This document shows, one piece after another, positions 36,446 to 47,734 of a stretch of DNA of 64,000 nt; position 1 is the stretch's first letter, and each line of letters opens with the position of its first letter. Source of the DNA: Tulasnella sp. 424 (lineage: Eukaryota; Basidiomycota; Agaricomycetes; Cantharellales; Tulasnellaceae). The position numbers were made by a program, and so were the translations under genes. The stretch spans positions 1 through 64,000 of the forward strand of contig WSUB01000184.1 in the NCBI GenBank assembly GCA_019633425.1, in the 5' to 3' direction. The notes under the pieces were generated by a model. The model had not been told where the DNA came from. It made no database searches and saw only the letters and a program-made list of their open reading frames with translations.

Positions 36446-36839
36446 ATTGGCAGTGACTGTGGCTAAGAGGTCGGTCAGCCCCTGAATTTGATTTTGTCTC
36501 GCGCGGTGGTTAAACGCTCACGCTCGCCCTCAGCTTACCTTACTTTGTTTAGCTCTGCTTTCACCGTACAGTCCTATTCCCGCCCGCATCTCCCACCTCG
36601 GTGTACATAGTCAATATGGGCGATTTTACTTTTACAGTACTCCAGGTCTGCCTACTGAGTGCCACAATCGATCGCGAGCTTATATATGGCCCGTGAACAT
36701 GAAATCGCACTCGCATGATTTAGATACGGAATACAGAAGTTAATCAAGAATCAAGCGATATCGAACAAGAGTGCTCCGTGCACCAATAACAGGACAAGAA
36801 GTCTGAGACCTAAGGGCGGCATAGGGGGGGGTATCGCCT

Positions 36840-38868
36840 TTACATAAACGCATGGAGTAGAGAGACTGCTTTTTCTATCTGGCGGCTGCGTTCATCGTGG
36901 GCTCTGTAAACGAGCACCAGACCAAGCTGCATGGCTATGAACGCGTACATGACCAGTGCTCGTGGGAGAGCGAACATAATGGATAGGGGCCGAAGGCCGT
37001 CCTTGAAGTGTTCTATCCTACTGATCAAAGGGATCTAAAACAAGCAGGCACGGTTAAAAACTCTATCTATTCTTCTACAATCAATCAACTCACGATTCCA
37101 GGAGCTGTTGGAAGTCTGTCTTCAGTGTGTATCTGCAAGAGGTACAGAGCAGCGAGCATGGCAGCGGCGGCCAGCCAGGCAGATACGAACACAGCCGTGC
37201 ATGCTTTGCCAGATCCAAGGAGGATGATGAAAGCCCTGAGATTCCGGGGGAGTTCATGAGTTTCTCTCGATCACCTGATATTGATAGAGCGAAGTGGCTT
37301 ACAACCAAATTGCCACCGTCTGGAGGATATCGCATTGTTAGTCCCAGTTGTTCGGTTTCGACAATTGGTGAGGGAGGTAACGACTTACGAAATAGGTTAT
37401 ATGCATCCACTCTTTCCTCATATCGTCTAAAAACGGCTTCCAATGACGTTGGTCACGACCGTTCCAAAGCTTGGTCATTCGCCGGAGCAAACGCCTCAAA
37501 TGTCCCAATACCAGAACCTCTCCTAGAGCGACGGTAAGGCTCCGAGCAATTTGACGGCTAGGGTAACCTTCAATCCCTTGGGAACGGTCCAGCTGGGCGT
37601 TGGTAGTACCGTATCCGTGAATGTGTCTGCGAGCTGCGTATTGAAAATTAGGATCATGTTCTGTCGGCTTGAAGGAAAAAATCTTACAGATTTCTGCGGA
37701 AAGTCGAGCTGATTGCAAAAGTCAGCTAATCTTCGCCTTGAACATGTTTCGCGTTAATGACGTACCGATGCAACTCATTCTCTCGGCCAGAACATCGCCG
37801 GAGGCGATCGCTGTTTGGGTAATGTCAGCCTCAATTGCGCCAAGTATAAATGTATTGGGGCGTACATCGGAAGCCTTCTAGAATGTTTAGGAACTGGCGG
37901 CACTCTTCGGCGCTCCAAGGAGATGTGGACCCGGGGGCTGTCATGTCGTCTGCGAGGAAATTTTCTCATCAATTTCGGGTCTTGTTGACGTTCTCGCTGC
38001 AGAACATCTAGTACGCACTGATGCAGCTATGGCGTAAAGTTTCAACCAAAGACTCTTCGGCTTGGCGATCAACGCCGCGGTGACTGGGAAAGGACTCAAC
38101 GTGCACCCAGTATTCAGAGGTCAGCGCTTCACCTAGTACGCCAGAATCCGTCAATATCCCTATACGCTGCTTGAGCCCTGCCAAATCACGTACAAAGATC
38201 GACATTGGACTCGAAAGGCCCGAGGTCCAAAAGGCGTACATCCACTTCTTCAGGCCAGTAGATCACCTTTTTATCATGATCGACGAGGTAATAGCCCACT
38301 TCAGAGGATCCAGCCTGCTGGGAGGTGAGACATAGCTCGGAAGACAAGGGTAGGCCTGTGGTTCCGCGGCGTTCGACGACCTGCTGATAGGCTGCATCCA
38401 CGCTCAATTTCCAGTGAGAGAGCGCCGGGTCTAAGTTTGTGATAATTCGTTTGGGTTGATCAAACCAGTAGAGGTCCCCTTCAGGGTGGACGAACGCCTT
38501 GAAGCCAGCAAGGTTGTGTCGTGATTGCCTGTAGGAACCCATTTTGTACTGAGAAACCAGCCGTTTAAGCGCCGAGAGGACAGATTGATTCGAGGACTTG
38601 ACACCTGGGAAATCGTTTCCGACCAATGCTTGAGATGGAATCGAGAATAAACGTGCTTGTGCACTGCGGTCAGGCAGCCGCGTATCAACAAGGATGTCGA
38701 GGTCTTTGATCGAGGGTGCTCACCTGGCTATCGTGTGATCATACCGTGGATTAAAAGATGGAAGCGTCGGGACCAGCCTGACCTGTCCAGCTATGACGCC
38801 TGGAAACACAAGGGGAGGTCGCAATGACGTCAGCAAAATAAAAGTGATACGTGGAATTTTCTTTACTC
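36840..38868 (-). CDS. Multi-exon membrane protein with WW-like motif, copy W1
   Basis: An N-terminal leader near 38868-38740 is followed by exons giving ARLFSIPSQALVGNDFPG, FKAFVHPEGDLYWF and GYYLVDHDKKVIYWPEE (a WW-like pattern). An intron from about 38243 to 38168 leads to RIGILTDSGVLGEALTSEYW, and another to DMTAPGSTSPWSAEECRQFL. Later exons give AIASGDVLAERM and HGYGTTNAQLDRSQGIEGY. The C-terminus has a membrane helix (IMFALPRALVMYAFIAMQLG) and stops at 36840. A second hydrophobic segment lies near 37100-37220. The exon chain is partial, but I saw no certain break. The family is widespread and uncharacterised in Agaricomycetes. Copies W2 and W3 are at 43655 and 56870. Confidence 0.6.
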
Positions 38869-38869
38869 G

Positions 38870-39060
38870 ATTGTTGCATTTTGGAAAGGGTCTGAAAGTG
38901 TTGTGTTGGGCGAACCAGCGGCGGGGAAACAGGAAATTCTCAGAGAGTGCCCGAATAGCTGCTTGATCCTTCCTCGAAACGGTCGGGTCTGCTTAAGAAC
39001 TCCCGAAGGATTCGGCAAAACGACTCGACACAGGCCTTCTGGCCAAGGCGGAAAAGTGTA
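38870..39060. repeat. Upstream repeat copy (GACCAGCGGCGGGGAA type)
   Basis: It shares TGTTGTGTTGGGCGAACCAGCGGCGGGGAA and following sequence with the tandem repeats at 41238-41615, 45400-45620, 53150-53620 and 58870-59110. It lies directly upstream of W1. Confidence 0.6.
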
Positions 39061-39312
39061 ATTACACAAAACACCTTCTGGTCAAATGATATTCCCCACT
39101 GCCTTGCTGTAATAGATCTCCTTTTATGGAAAGAGACTGAGTTGGCAACGGGAGGGGTTTCTTACTACAGCCCCGTGCCTCGATGCAAGCGTAAAGATGG
39201 AATATTCCTAGAATGCCGACAAGTTTTATCTTACCTCGAAGCACTGTGCGTGTGGCTTGCAAGAGATCCCCAGACCCATGCGCCTGCACTGAGGTTGATC
39301 GAGGGTAGCGTT

Positions 39313-40320
39313 CGCCGGAAGTCCGAGGCCAAACTCCGCGCACGCTCTACCTAACGCTGAAACCCCACCTCAGATTTCAGAATATAGGGCTTCCTGGAGC
39401 TCTTGATACCTCATAAAGGTGGTCAAAGGACTGAGACTGGGCTAATACCCCATCTGGGCACTACTGGAAGGATCGGGGATAATATCGGCTAAGCCCGTAA
39501 ATGCCGGATACGCCACCATGCGCCGTCACTGCTGCACGGTCAGCCTTGCGGGACTATACTTCGAGCACATACATGTAGGAATGAGCTCCTGGAGGTTGTG
39601 ATACCTTACAATTATTTGGATTATTAGGGATGATGAGACAACCCGAGTCTGAGAGCGCAGGCTCTTTCGGACGATCTTCGTGCGCGAGAGACCACCTTCA
39701 GACTTTCAGCAGGGTATATGGCCTATGGAATTGGTATTTCCCATAGATTATAGACCTGTAGTAAGCAATAGATTGATTGGTGTGGACGTGCCCCGTCTTT
39801 ATGGACTTGCGTTGCTAGCAAGAAATGATAGCGAGCACTTCCCGCTCGGTCTTAGATAAGCAAATATACCTGAATCCCCGAAGGAGATGTGACTATGAGG
39901 CACATTCGTGCGAAGCTAATAGGTTAATAAGGGAAAACCGGCCAGCACCGACTCACTGGGCTCGAAGTAGCTTAAATATCTAGGCTAATAGTCTCAGAAA
40001 AATGATAGTACAACTAAACGCATATACAGAGCTCCAGGAGCTCGAGTCAACCATCTCTTTCGAAATACGCCGGGCAGCGACGCGCCTGGAGGCGGAAACG
40101 TTGTTTACGGACGGACGTAGCCTGCACTGAACCGATCCTTCTAGTGGTGCCCATTTGGGGTATAGCCCAGTCTCAGTCCTTTGGCTACCTCTATGAATCC
40201 TTAAGAGCCCCAGAAAGCCCTCATAAAGCCCTTTATTCTGAAATCTAAGGTGGGGTTTCGGCGTTAGGTGGAGGGGCCCCCCGTGTGACGCGCGGGGAGT
40301 TTGACCTTGGACTTCCGGCG
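39313..40320. repeat. Long inverted repeat (foldback-like) element
   Basis: The arm 39313-39476 (GCCGGAAGTCCGAGGC.., CTAACGC.GAAACCCCACCT.AGATTTCAGAAT, GGACTGAGACTGGGCT) is the reverse complement of 40132-40320, imperfect but collinear over about 160-190 bp. The central ~650 bp has no recognised gene. It resembles a non-autonomous foldback or long-TIR transposon. No target-site duplication could be fixed by eye. Confidence 0.65.
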
Positions 40321-40384
40321 TACCGTAGTACGGGAGAGCTGACCAGCTCGAAGTCTTTGACTCGTGCTTCCATCTCGAACGGAA

Positions 40385-40560
40385 AGTAGCCATTAACTTT
40401 GCAGGCGTTGAGCAATGGCGAGGTGGACGATGGACTGTTTGCAAACGGCGACTAATGGAACAGGGTCGTTCTCTCTCTCACGGGCTGTTCAACACCCAAC
40501 TCCGCGCACGCCACCTCAGACTCGCTACTCTGGATGCCAGACCCAATCTGAATGGAACCA
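40385..40560 (-). promoter_or_regulatory. Orphan RING-gene 5' flank
   Basis: A copy of the promoter/5' end of the RING genes starting at the ATG context (GTAGCCATTAACTTTGCAGGCGTTG), but no RING coding sequence follows on its left. It joins directly to the W C-terminal fragment on the right. Confidence 0.6.
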
Positions 40561-40574
40561 AATACCTAGAATAC

Positions 40575-40772
40575 TCACACATTCAGACGGCATGGGGCGA
40601 CATAGAAGATACATAGGAGCATAGAGCGGAGAACACACCTTTTCAACCCAGTCTGAAAGCTCCGCCCATCATGGGCGCTGTAGGCGAGCACCAGACCGAG
40701 TTGAATGTCTATGACCGCGTAGATAGTAAAAGGGGACGATCGGAAGTAGGAAGAGGGTGAGTGACGGCTCAT
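40575..40772 (-). pseudogene. C-terminal membrane-helix fragment of W family
   Basis: It reads PFTIYAVIDIQLGLVLAYSA and HDGRSFQ, matching the C-terminal helix and tail of W1 and W3 (MYAFIAMQLGLVLVYRAHDE). No other W exons are adjacent. It lies downstream of the small peptide gene P1. The same arrangement occurs at 52503. Confidence 0.65.
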
Positions 40773-40812
40773 CGCTAGCCATCGCTAGCCAACTTCGCGA
40801 TGTCTGCGTCTC

Positions 40813-41174
40813 TTACGAGGTATCTACGAGGTCGACGACGGTTCGGACAATGGCTGCAACTGCGGCAAGAAACCTGACGAGGGAAGGAAGTATGAGTGAA
40901 AGGTTAGCTGGTCAAGTTCGGTGAGACTCGGCACCTGGACTTACGCGACGACAGGCTTGACAACCTTCCAAGTCTTCTTAGCTATTGACCTCCACCTTCT
41001 CCTACCTCCGGGGACTTCCGTGACCTCGAGGTCGCCATTGTATTCAATGGGGCCAGCATCCTTTTGGGGAGCGTTCGCGGAGGCCTGCCTGACCTGTCCA
41101 GCTATGACGCATGGGAACACAAAGAGAAGCCGCAATGACGTCAGCAGAATACAAGCGGTACATCGAAATTTCAT
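40813..41174 (-). CDS. Small secreted cationic peptide P1 (96 residues)
   Basis: Two exons, 41174-40945 and 40873-40813, separated by a 71-nt GT-AG intron. Residues 1-~33 form a signal peptide (MKFRCTACILL, hydrophobic LLFVFPCVIAG). An acidic stretch with PIEYNGDLEV follows, then a strongly basic Trp-containing segment (RRRWRSIAKKTWK) that runs into a hydrophobic alanine/valine helix, ending VDLVDTS. The layout recalls cationic amphipathic helical host-defence peptides, but it could also be a membrane remnant of the W family. The near-identical, equally open copy P2 at 52731 supports a real gene. Confidence 0.6.
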
Positions 41175-41237
41175 TACCAGATTGTTGCATTATTGTATTG
41201 AAGGTTTCGAAGGCAAATATATGAAGAATAAGTTTCA

Positions 41238-41615
41238 ATTCGTTTTGGCCTGACCAGCGGGCGTCGGAGAGTGAATAAACCGCGGGGATCTCTTTTGCCG
41301 AAAATAAGAAAATAGATGGAAACGTGTTCTGAGCAACTGGCGGCTGATAATACGAAAAAGTGTTGAAAGTATTTTGTTGGACCGACCAGCGGCGGGGAAG
41401 CAGAAGATGCTCGGAGGGTGCGCGAATTCGTTTCGGCCTGACCATCGACGGGTGAAGAGTGAATATCCTTTTTACCAAGAATAAGAAAGAAGATGGAACC
41501 CACTAGTACTAGCGGACGGGAGTATGAGAAGGGGTTGAAAGTGTTGTGTTGGACCCACCAGCGGCGGGAGGGTAGGAGGTGCTTAGAGGGTGTCCGAATG
41601 TAAAGTTCGTCGGAG
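41238..41615. repeat. Two-unit tandem repeat (~188 bp period)
   Basis: Two consecutive units begin TTCGTTTTGGCCTGACCAGC (41238) and TTCGTTTCGGCCTGACCATC (about 41426). Each contains AATAAGAAA.TAGATGGA, then GTTGAAAGT.TTGTTGGAC and CAGCGGCGGG. It lies between the P1 gene and the SET fragment on its right. Related copies are upstream of each W/P gene in the window. Confidence 0.75.
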
Positions 41616-41689
41616 AGAATTCGCCTGTGCTTAAGAACCTAGGATTCGGCAAAATCCAAGCCTGCTTCAACCACTACGGCTCAAGGGGA

Positions 41690-42260
41690 AAACGTGTAAT
41701 TACGCAACTCGAGGCATTGTCTATACACGAATAGCGAATTTCTCTCTAGCTGAGGAACTCCCGCAACGAGAGGCCCGGCAGAGGCCAGTGACCTATGGAA
41801 CGATACACGAGGACTCAGCATTGACCGACTGTCCAGGGCGCGGCAAGTCTCATCTTTTCTTGTTCAAGAGGGAGATGATAGTCTAAACACTCAATCCCCG
41901 TTTAATTTCATTGCAAGCGAGGTAGCGGTGAAAGGTGCCCTTACCGTATGTAATGTGCTCAATGCTGGTTGGCGTAGATGACGATTTCCTTCTGGGAATC
42001 AACAACGATAATTTTGGCTGTACAGTTTGGCGTATATGAGTGGTTGATGAATCGTCTGGGGAAAGAGGGGGTCGAATTCAAAGTCTTCCTGTGGAAGGCA
42101 ACGTTGTCAGGCGGTTGACCTACCCAAGGTTTCCCCGTTTAGTAGCATCCACCACCGAGTCTTCATCTACTCTGAGCAGGTGGCTGCTACCAATCCCTAC
42201 CTTTTCTTACCACTTCTCTCGTTTTTCGGCGACTTGAGCTCGGATGACCGACCTTTGCGA
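41690..42260 (-). pseudogene. Set1-like SET-domain fragment S1
   Basis: It contains, in order on the minus strand, traces of REKWYEKVGIG (about 42200), the NHSC/TPNC region near 42040, KIVIYAK near 41985, the intron acceptor before DYHLPLEQ (about 41870) and a post-SET trace (TGLCRASRC, near 41790). Frames are broken and no upstream Set1 region is present. It is a decayed 3' piece. Confidence 0.7.
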
Positions 42261-42985
42261 TGACGCCAATGAAACACGCATACTATACCAACATGTCTAC
42301 ACGCACAATTCAAGAAGAAAAGGTGTAATGACGTGAACACCGATTGGTGAAATGAGTTTCACAATGTAACAGTTTCCATTTATGGCCATGGGCTGAGTCT
42401 CCAATGAGGAGATTCGTACAGAGCTTTGACGTGCAATCCTGTCATCTCGATGCTGCCGTTGGACATGAGGTGGAGATAGAACCCAAAATGGCCTCGGACA
42501 TCCGGCTTTAGTCGGAGGGAGGAATTCTCGAGCAGATTATGCCTATATTTCCAGTTTACGGTATCCTTCTGTATGATTACAAATAGGTATTTCGTAACTT
42601 GAATACAAAATCCACAAGACCATCTACCCCTGTGGACCATGCCTGTCTGTACTACAGTAGCTTACAGCGTGTGAAATGTCATCATAGCGTTATTCTAAAA
42701 ATATTATTGTATGGGCTATGAAGTAATACAAATGATTTGAATGAAATTCAGGGTTCGATCGATGTCATTTTCCGACCCTCAATGGGGGTCGGTGGCGCGG
42801 CGATTTTTCGACCCGTGTACAAAAATGGCCGACCGACAATGCAGCGCAAGGTTGGAATATTTCTCGAATGCGGACCTTACACGAGGCACCGTGCGTTGTG
42901 GCTTGCATGAGATCCCCCAGGGCCTCGGCTCGAAGCCTCGCCGAGACCACCCCTCACGTACAGCAACCTCGATTTGCCCCTGATT
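42261..42985. other. Spacer, no gene recognised
   Basis: No coding sequence. Near 42880-42950 it contains GTGGCTTGCATGAGATCCCC, which is related to 39250 and 47270 (dispersed repeat). Confidence 0.4.
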
Positions 42986-43410
42986 TGCTCGACTGATGAC
43001 TCTCATCGCGAGGTATTTCGGCTTTTCTAGGAATTGCGGTGCGCCGTTTACACAATGCGCTTCCGAAAATGGAAAGGTCCACGCAGAAATCTCGCAACTG
43101 CAGCCGGGGCGAGATTCATATGCGGTATAAAACTTCACAGGAAATCGTTGCGCTGGGAAAGCATAAGGACACAAATAATTAACCGAGATGAGTGACATGC
43201 CGCAGACAAACTGGCCGGAGGAAGGGATGTCCTGGTGGCTCAACGCTGGCTTGGGCGGGGTTGCGGGAGAGTGAACGCGCGAGGAAGGGCCACACTGAAT
43301 CCCGCCGACTCGCGGCAACCGGCATGCACCGCTATGTTCGATACGGGTTTTCAAGCTCCCATCAATCGTTTTCAGAACCCTCTGAACTGTAAATTTGCCT
43401 GACGTTGTTT
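42986..43410. repeat. Dispersed repeat E, copy 1
   Basis: Nearly identical to 55780-56183 over about 400 bp (GAGGTATTTCGGCTTTTCT through CTGTAAATTTGCCTGACGTTGTT). It has no convincing coding sequence and sits beside Set1/W fragments in both places. Confidence 0.8.
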
Positions 43411-43654
43411 ACGTCGGATCTAGGTGCTGTAAGAGAGTCACCAGTCCGGACGGGTATGGTTTCTCTCGAGGAACACCTGGGGGATTCATTGATTTGATTT
43501 CCGGTTATGTTAGACTTGCCATGATGAATACGGCGGACATCGTGGCAACGCTGCGTGTCCTTTCATCGTCTCGGTGACCGAAAACCCTCCCCGAACCCCC
43601 CGAGCACGTCCTCGGCCATTTTGATTAGACTACTGTGCCATATACATCAAGGAA

Positions 43655-45330
43655 CTACTCATACGCCGAAGCGATCATAAACCTAATTCTACGCTTGATG
43701 GGGTCTTCGTACGAGCCTATCACTTGGCCTGAATACGCGAGATCCAAAGAGCTCAGAGAAAGTCTCAGAAGCGTCAAAGTCGGGATACGCACCCAACGGG
43801 TCTCCAAATTTGCATTTGATGGCGTGGTTGCTAGCTTTTCCAGTGAACCATGGGTATTGGTTTGAGCTCGCTCTAGACCTTCCGATGAGGTCGTGATCTC
43901 GGTCCCCTCCCCCTCCGTTGTACCCCCCATGAATCGTCTATGCATAATATTGAACAGGCGAGCGTAGCGTCTCACTGGCCGAGTGTTCAGAAGTAACTTT
44001 GCCTGCCTCTGAAAAGCTTTGATATTGACCCGAGCCTGTGCGAGCACACCCCCTAGAGTGAGGGTAAGGTTTCGAACAGTTTGACGGTCGAGGTCGCCTT
44101 CCATCGCTCGGAAACGGTCCAGCCGGGCGTTGAGAGCACCATATCCGTGAATGCGTCTGCCACGAGCTGCGTATTGAAAATTAGGATCGCGTTCTGTCGG
44201 GTTTGAAGGGAGACATTTCTTACAGATTGCTGCGGAGAGTCGAGCTGATTGCAAAAGTCAGCTACTCTTTGCCTTGAACATGTTTCATGTTAATGACGAA
44301 CCAACGCAACTCATTCTCTCGGCCAGAACATCGTCGGAGGTGATCGCTGGTTGGGTAAAGTCAGCCCCAATTGCGCCAAGTATAGATGCATGGGGGCGTA
44401 CATCGGAAGCCTTCTATAATGTTTAGGAACTGGCGGCACTCTTCGGCGCTCCAAGGTAATGTGGACCTGGGAGCTGCCATGTCATCTGAAAGGAAAATTC
44501 CCAGTCAATTCGGAGCCTTGGTGCCTTTTCGTTGTGGAACGTCTAGTACGCACCGATGCAGCCACGTCGTAAAGTTGCAACCAAGGATTCCTCGGCTTGG
44601 CGATCCAGGCCGTGGTGACCGGGAAAGTAGTCAACGTGGATCCAGTATTCAGAGGTCAGTGCCCCACCTAGTACGCCAGAATCCGTCAATATACCCACAC
44701 GCAGCTGGGGCCCTGCCAATCACGTACGAAGATCGACATTGGACTCGAAAGGCCCGATGCCCAAAAGGTGTACATCCACTTCTTCAGGCCAGTAGAGCAC
44801 TTTTTTATCACGATTGACGAGGTAATATCCCACTTCAAGGGACCCAGCCTGCTGGGCGGTGAGACATAGCTCGGAAGATAAGGGTAGGTCTGGCGTTCCT
44901 CCAAGGAGTTCGACGACCTGCTGATAGGCTGCATCCACTCTCAATTTCCAGTGAGAGAGCGCTGGGTCTAAGTTTGTGAGAATTCGTTTGGAACCGTTAA
45001 ACCAGTAGAGGTCTCCTTCAGGATGGACGAACGCCTCGAAGCCAACAAGGATAGTTGGTGATGGCCTGTACAACCCATTTTGCCTTTAGAAATGACTTGT
45101 TTAAGTGCTAAGAAGACACGTTAAATCACGAACTTGACATCTGGGAAATCGTTCCCAACCAATGCTTGAGATGGAATCGAGAATAATCGTGCTTGTGAAC
45201 TAGCAGCCAGACAGTCGCGAGTCAGCACAGATGTCGCAACCTTTGCTCGAGGATGCTCACCTGACTACCGTACGGTCATATCGGGGATTAAAAGATGGAA
45301 GTGTCGGGACAAGCCGGACCGGTCCAGCTA
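43655..45330 (-). pseudogene. W family copy W2, C-terminally truncated
   Basis: It holds the N-terminal exons (AFVHPEGDLYWFNGSKRI, GYYLVNRDKKVLYWPEE), ILTDSGVLGGALTSEYWIHV and NARLDRFRAMEGDLDRQ. After GGVLAQAR (about 44030) it loses homology to W1/W3. The two membrane segments are absent. The upstream leader region (45310-45390) is eroded, with a deletion inside the signal-like segment. Confidence 0.7.
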
Positions 45331-45399
45331 TGCCGCAAAGGGAAGCCGCAATGACGTCAGCAGAACATGTACATACATCGGACTTTCTTTACCAGATGT

Positions 45400-45620
45400 A
45401 ACAGTATCTTGCATTGTCGAAAGCTTCGAAAGGAAAGAATATAAATGATTTGTGAAAGCGCCGACTAGGGTGGAGAGCAAATGAATACTCCTTTTGCCGA
45501 GAACTTTAAGAAGGAAGATGGAACGTGTTATGATTGAGGGTCGAAAGGGGTTTGTTGGACCGACCACCGGGGGGGGGGGGGCGGGGGAGCAGGAGATGCT
45601 CAGAGGGTGCGCGAATATCT
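45400..45620. repeat. Upstream repeat copy at W2
   Basis: Single degenerate unit of the repeat described at 41238, with a run of G at about 45571-45584 (TTGTTGGACCGACCACC followed by the G run). Confidence 0.6.
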
Positions 45621-45749
45621 GGCTGCTTGATCCTTCGGAGCGAATTCACCTGTTTAAGATACATCCAAAGGATACGGCAAAACGACTGCGACACGTCTAT
45701 CCCAACAGCATGCCGACCCAGACTCAAGGAGAAAAGGCGTAATTACGCA

Positions 45750-46990
45750 AAACATCTTTTGTTGAAATCAAGTCCCCTCGGTCTCAGTATAATAGTCCCT
45801 CTTCTCTGGACGGGGTGGAGTTCCCAACACCGCACCGTCAACTTTGGCGCACACTTGCCTCGATGCATGCACTGTAACCTAGCAACAGAATCGCTAGGCC
45901 ATTTGGAGATCTAGACCTCTGTCGAGTTTCAGGTTGGAATCAGAGGCGGTTTAGAAGATTACATGAATCCCCGTGGAGCGATCACGCAACCCGAACATGC
46001 TACATACCATGTTGAACAAACAAAAATACAACGTCACCCGAACTTGAACACAGTGCAGATGAATACACCATCAAGACGATGCGAGAAGCGAAGCTACTGG
46101 AGGCATGGTCCGTACACGAATATCAAATTTACTCGAGTTACGAACCCCCAGCAATGAGGCGACCCGCGGAGATAGGGGATATAGAGAACGAAGCACGAGG
46201 ATTCAGCATTGATCGACTGTTCGGGGGCCCATAAGTCTCACCTTCTCTTGTTCAAGCGGGAAGTGATAGTCTAAAAATCAATTTCCGTTAATTTCATTGT
46301 AAACGACGCAGGAGTAGAGGTGTCCGTCCCGTATGTAATTTCCTCCCCAGGCTCAATGCTGGTTTTGGCGTAGATGACAATTTTCTTTTGGGAATCAACA
46401 ACGATAATCTTGGCTGTACAGTTCGGCGTACAGGAGTGGATGATGAGTCGTCTAGAGAAAGGGGGTCAAATTCAAAGTCTCTCTTTGGAAGGCAAAATTT
46501 GCCAAGCGGTCGACATTTACCCGGTTGGTAGCATCCACCACCGAGTCTTCATGACTTCTCCAACAGTGACTCGAAAAACATCTCTCCCTCGGAAATAGCC
46601 CCCTTTGCATAATCCCCAGTCGTGAGTCGGACTCCTGGCTAAGATAAGCTGCTTATTTCGCGCCCGAAGCTGGTTGGACTGCAATCGGGTCGACTGGGTG
46701 TCACCTATGGCTTTGTTGGCTTGTTCCATTCCTTGAACAAGTCCCCTCGTGTTGATGCCGTTGGACCGGACGGCTGTGGCAGTAGGCACCAAACCGGCCG
46801 CTTCGGCGTTGGCTCTTGACGAGGTTCGTTAGGTACCATAGCCCTATATCGCCGAGGCAAATGGGGCTGCACCGGTGCGATGAATTTGCAGCTGGGCCTT
46901 ATTTGCTTCGATCGCTGGAGGTGGGACCTCGCGCCGGACATACAGAATGCTATGTTTACCTCGCAAGGCCGGTCTTTAAACAATTCATCA
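45750..46990 (-). pseudogene. Set1-like fragment S2
   Basis: The minus strand gives INTRGLVQGMEQANKAIGDT, QLRARNKQLILARSPTHDWG (nSET/SET start), then frame-broken SET sequence. An intact-looking DYHFPLEQEKV exon (about 46260-46230) and a post-SET trace with only one cysteine (LRGSPHCWGF) follow. Several frameshifts make it non-functional. Confidence 0.72.
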
Positions 46991-47259
46991 TCATCAATAG
47001 CCAGCCTCAGCGCAAGAAGGTCCGGCGAATCGCTGTCGGCATCCTTTTCGGACGATAGAGGCCCGATATCTAGTTATGTGACAAATTCTAAAATCTCTGA
47101 TAGAGATGGACTGACGGGCGTGGTGCCCTCCCATATTCTGCCTCTCGAGCCGTATTCAGCTTCCTCCTTCTCAAAACATCCCGACTCGGGGACATTTTTG
47201 ATAATGCTATTTTAGAGCCAGGCGCTGACCTCCACGATTTTGGATTGACCCCGACATCA

Positions 47260-47390
47260 CCGCTGTACGTGTGGCCTGCATGAGATCCTCCAGACCCAAG
47301 GCCTACACGCGCCTGCACTGAGGTCGATCGAGGGAGGGAGGGCTGATCAGCTCGAAGCCTTGACGATGCTTCTATCTAGAACGGACAGAA
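47260..47390. repeat. Dispersed repeat fragment
   Basis: It shares CCTGCACTGAGGT.GATCGAGGG and GCTGA.CAGCTCGAAG with the flanks of the inverted-repeat element at 39285-40370. Confidence 0.5.
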
Positions 47391-47734
47391 GGGTTAAAGG
47401 CAAACTTAAACCACCCGAATGCGAACGATCAATTCAGGCGATTCGAAAGACCGCACGCGTACGCCTGCCACAAGCCACAAAGCGAGGTCAAACCAGCTCA
47501 ATCAGAATTTGAGTTTCATTTTTTTTCGGTTCGAGGGGACTGTTCACAATTTTAGGAGTTCTTGAGACACAGCGAAAAGCAGTGTCGAGTGTCAGATTAG
47601 AATCAGACGCAGCTAAGAACGTTAACTTTTGTGAAGCGATCACGCAACCCGAACATGCATATGTTAAACAAACAAAAATACAGCCAAGACGATGCGACAA
47701 GCTAAACTACTCGAGGCATGGTCGGTCCACGAAT

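Noticed and set aside
38178..38194. A 15-16 nt GT-AG micro-intron in W1 and W2 (GTACGTGATT.GGCAG) that would restore frame.
   Set aside because: A normal ~70-nt intron from the GTACGC/GTACAC just after WPEEVD to the CAG before CGTATAGGG (W1) or CTGCGTGTG (W2) also keeps phase in both genes and needs no exceptional splicing.
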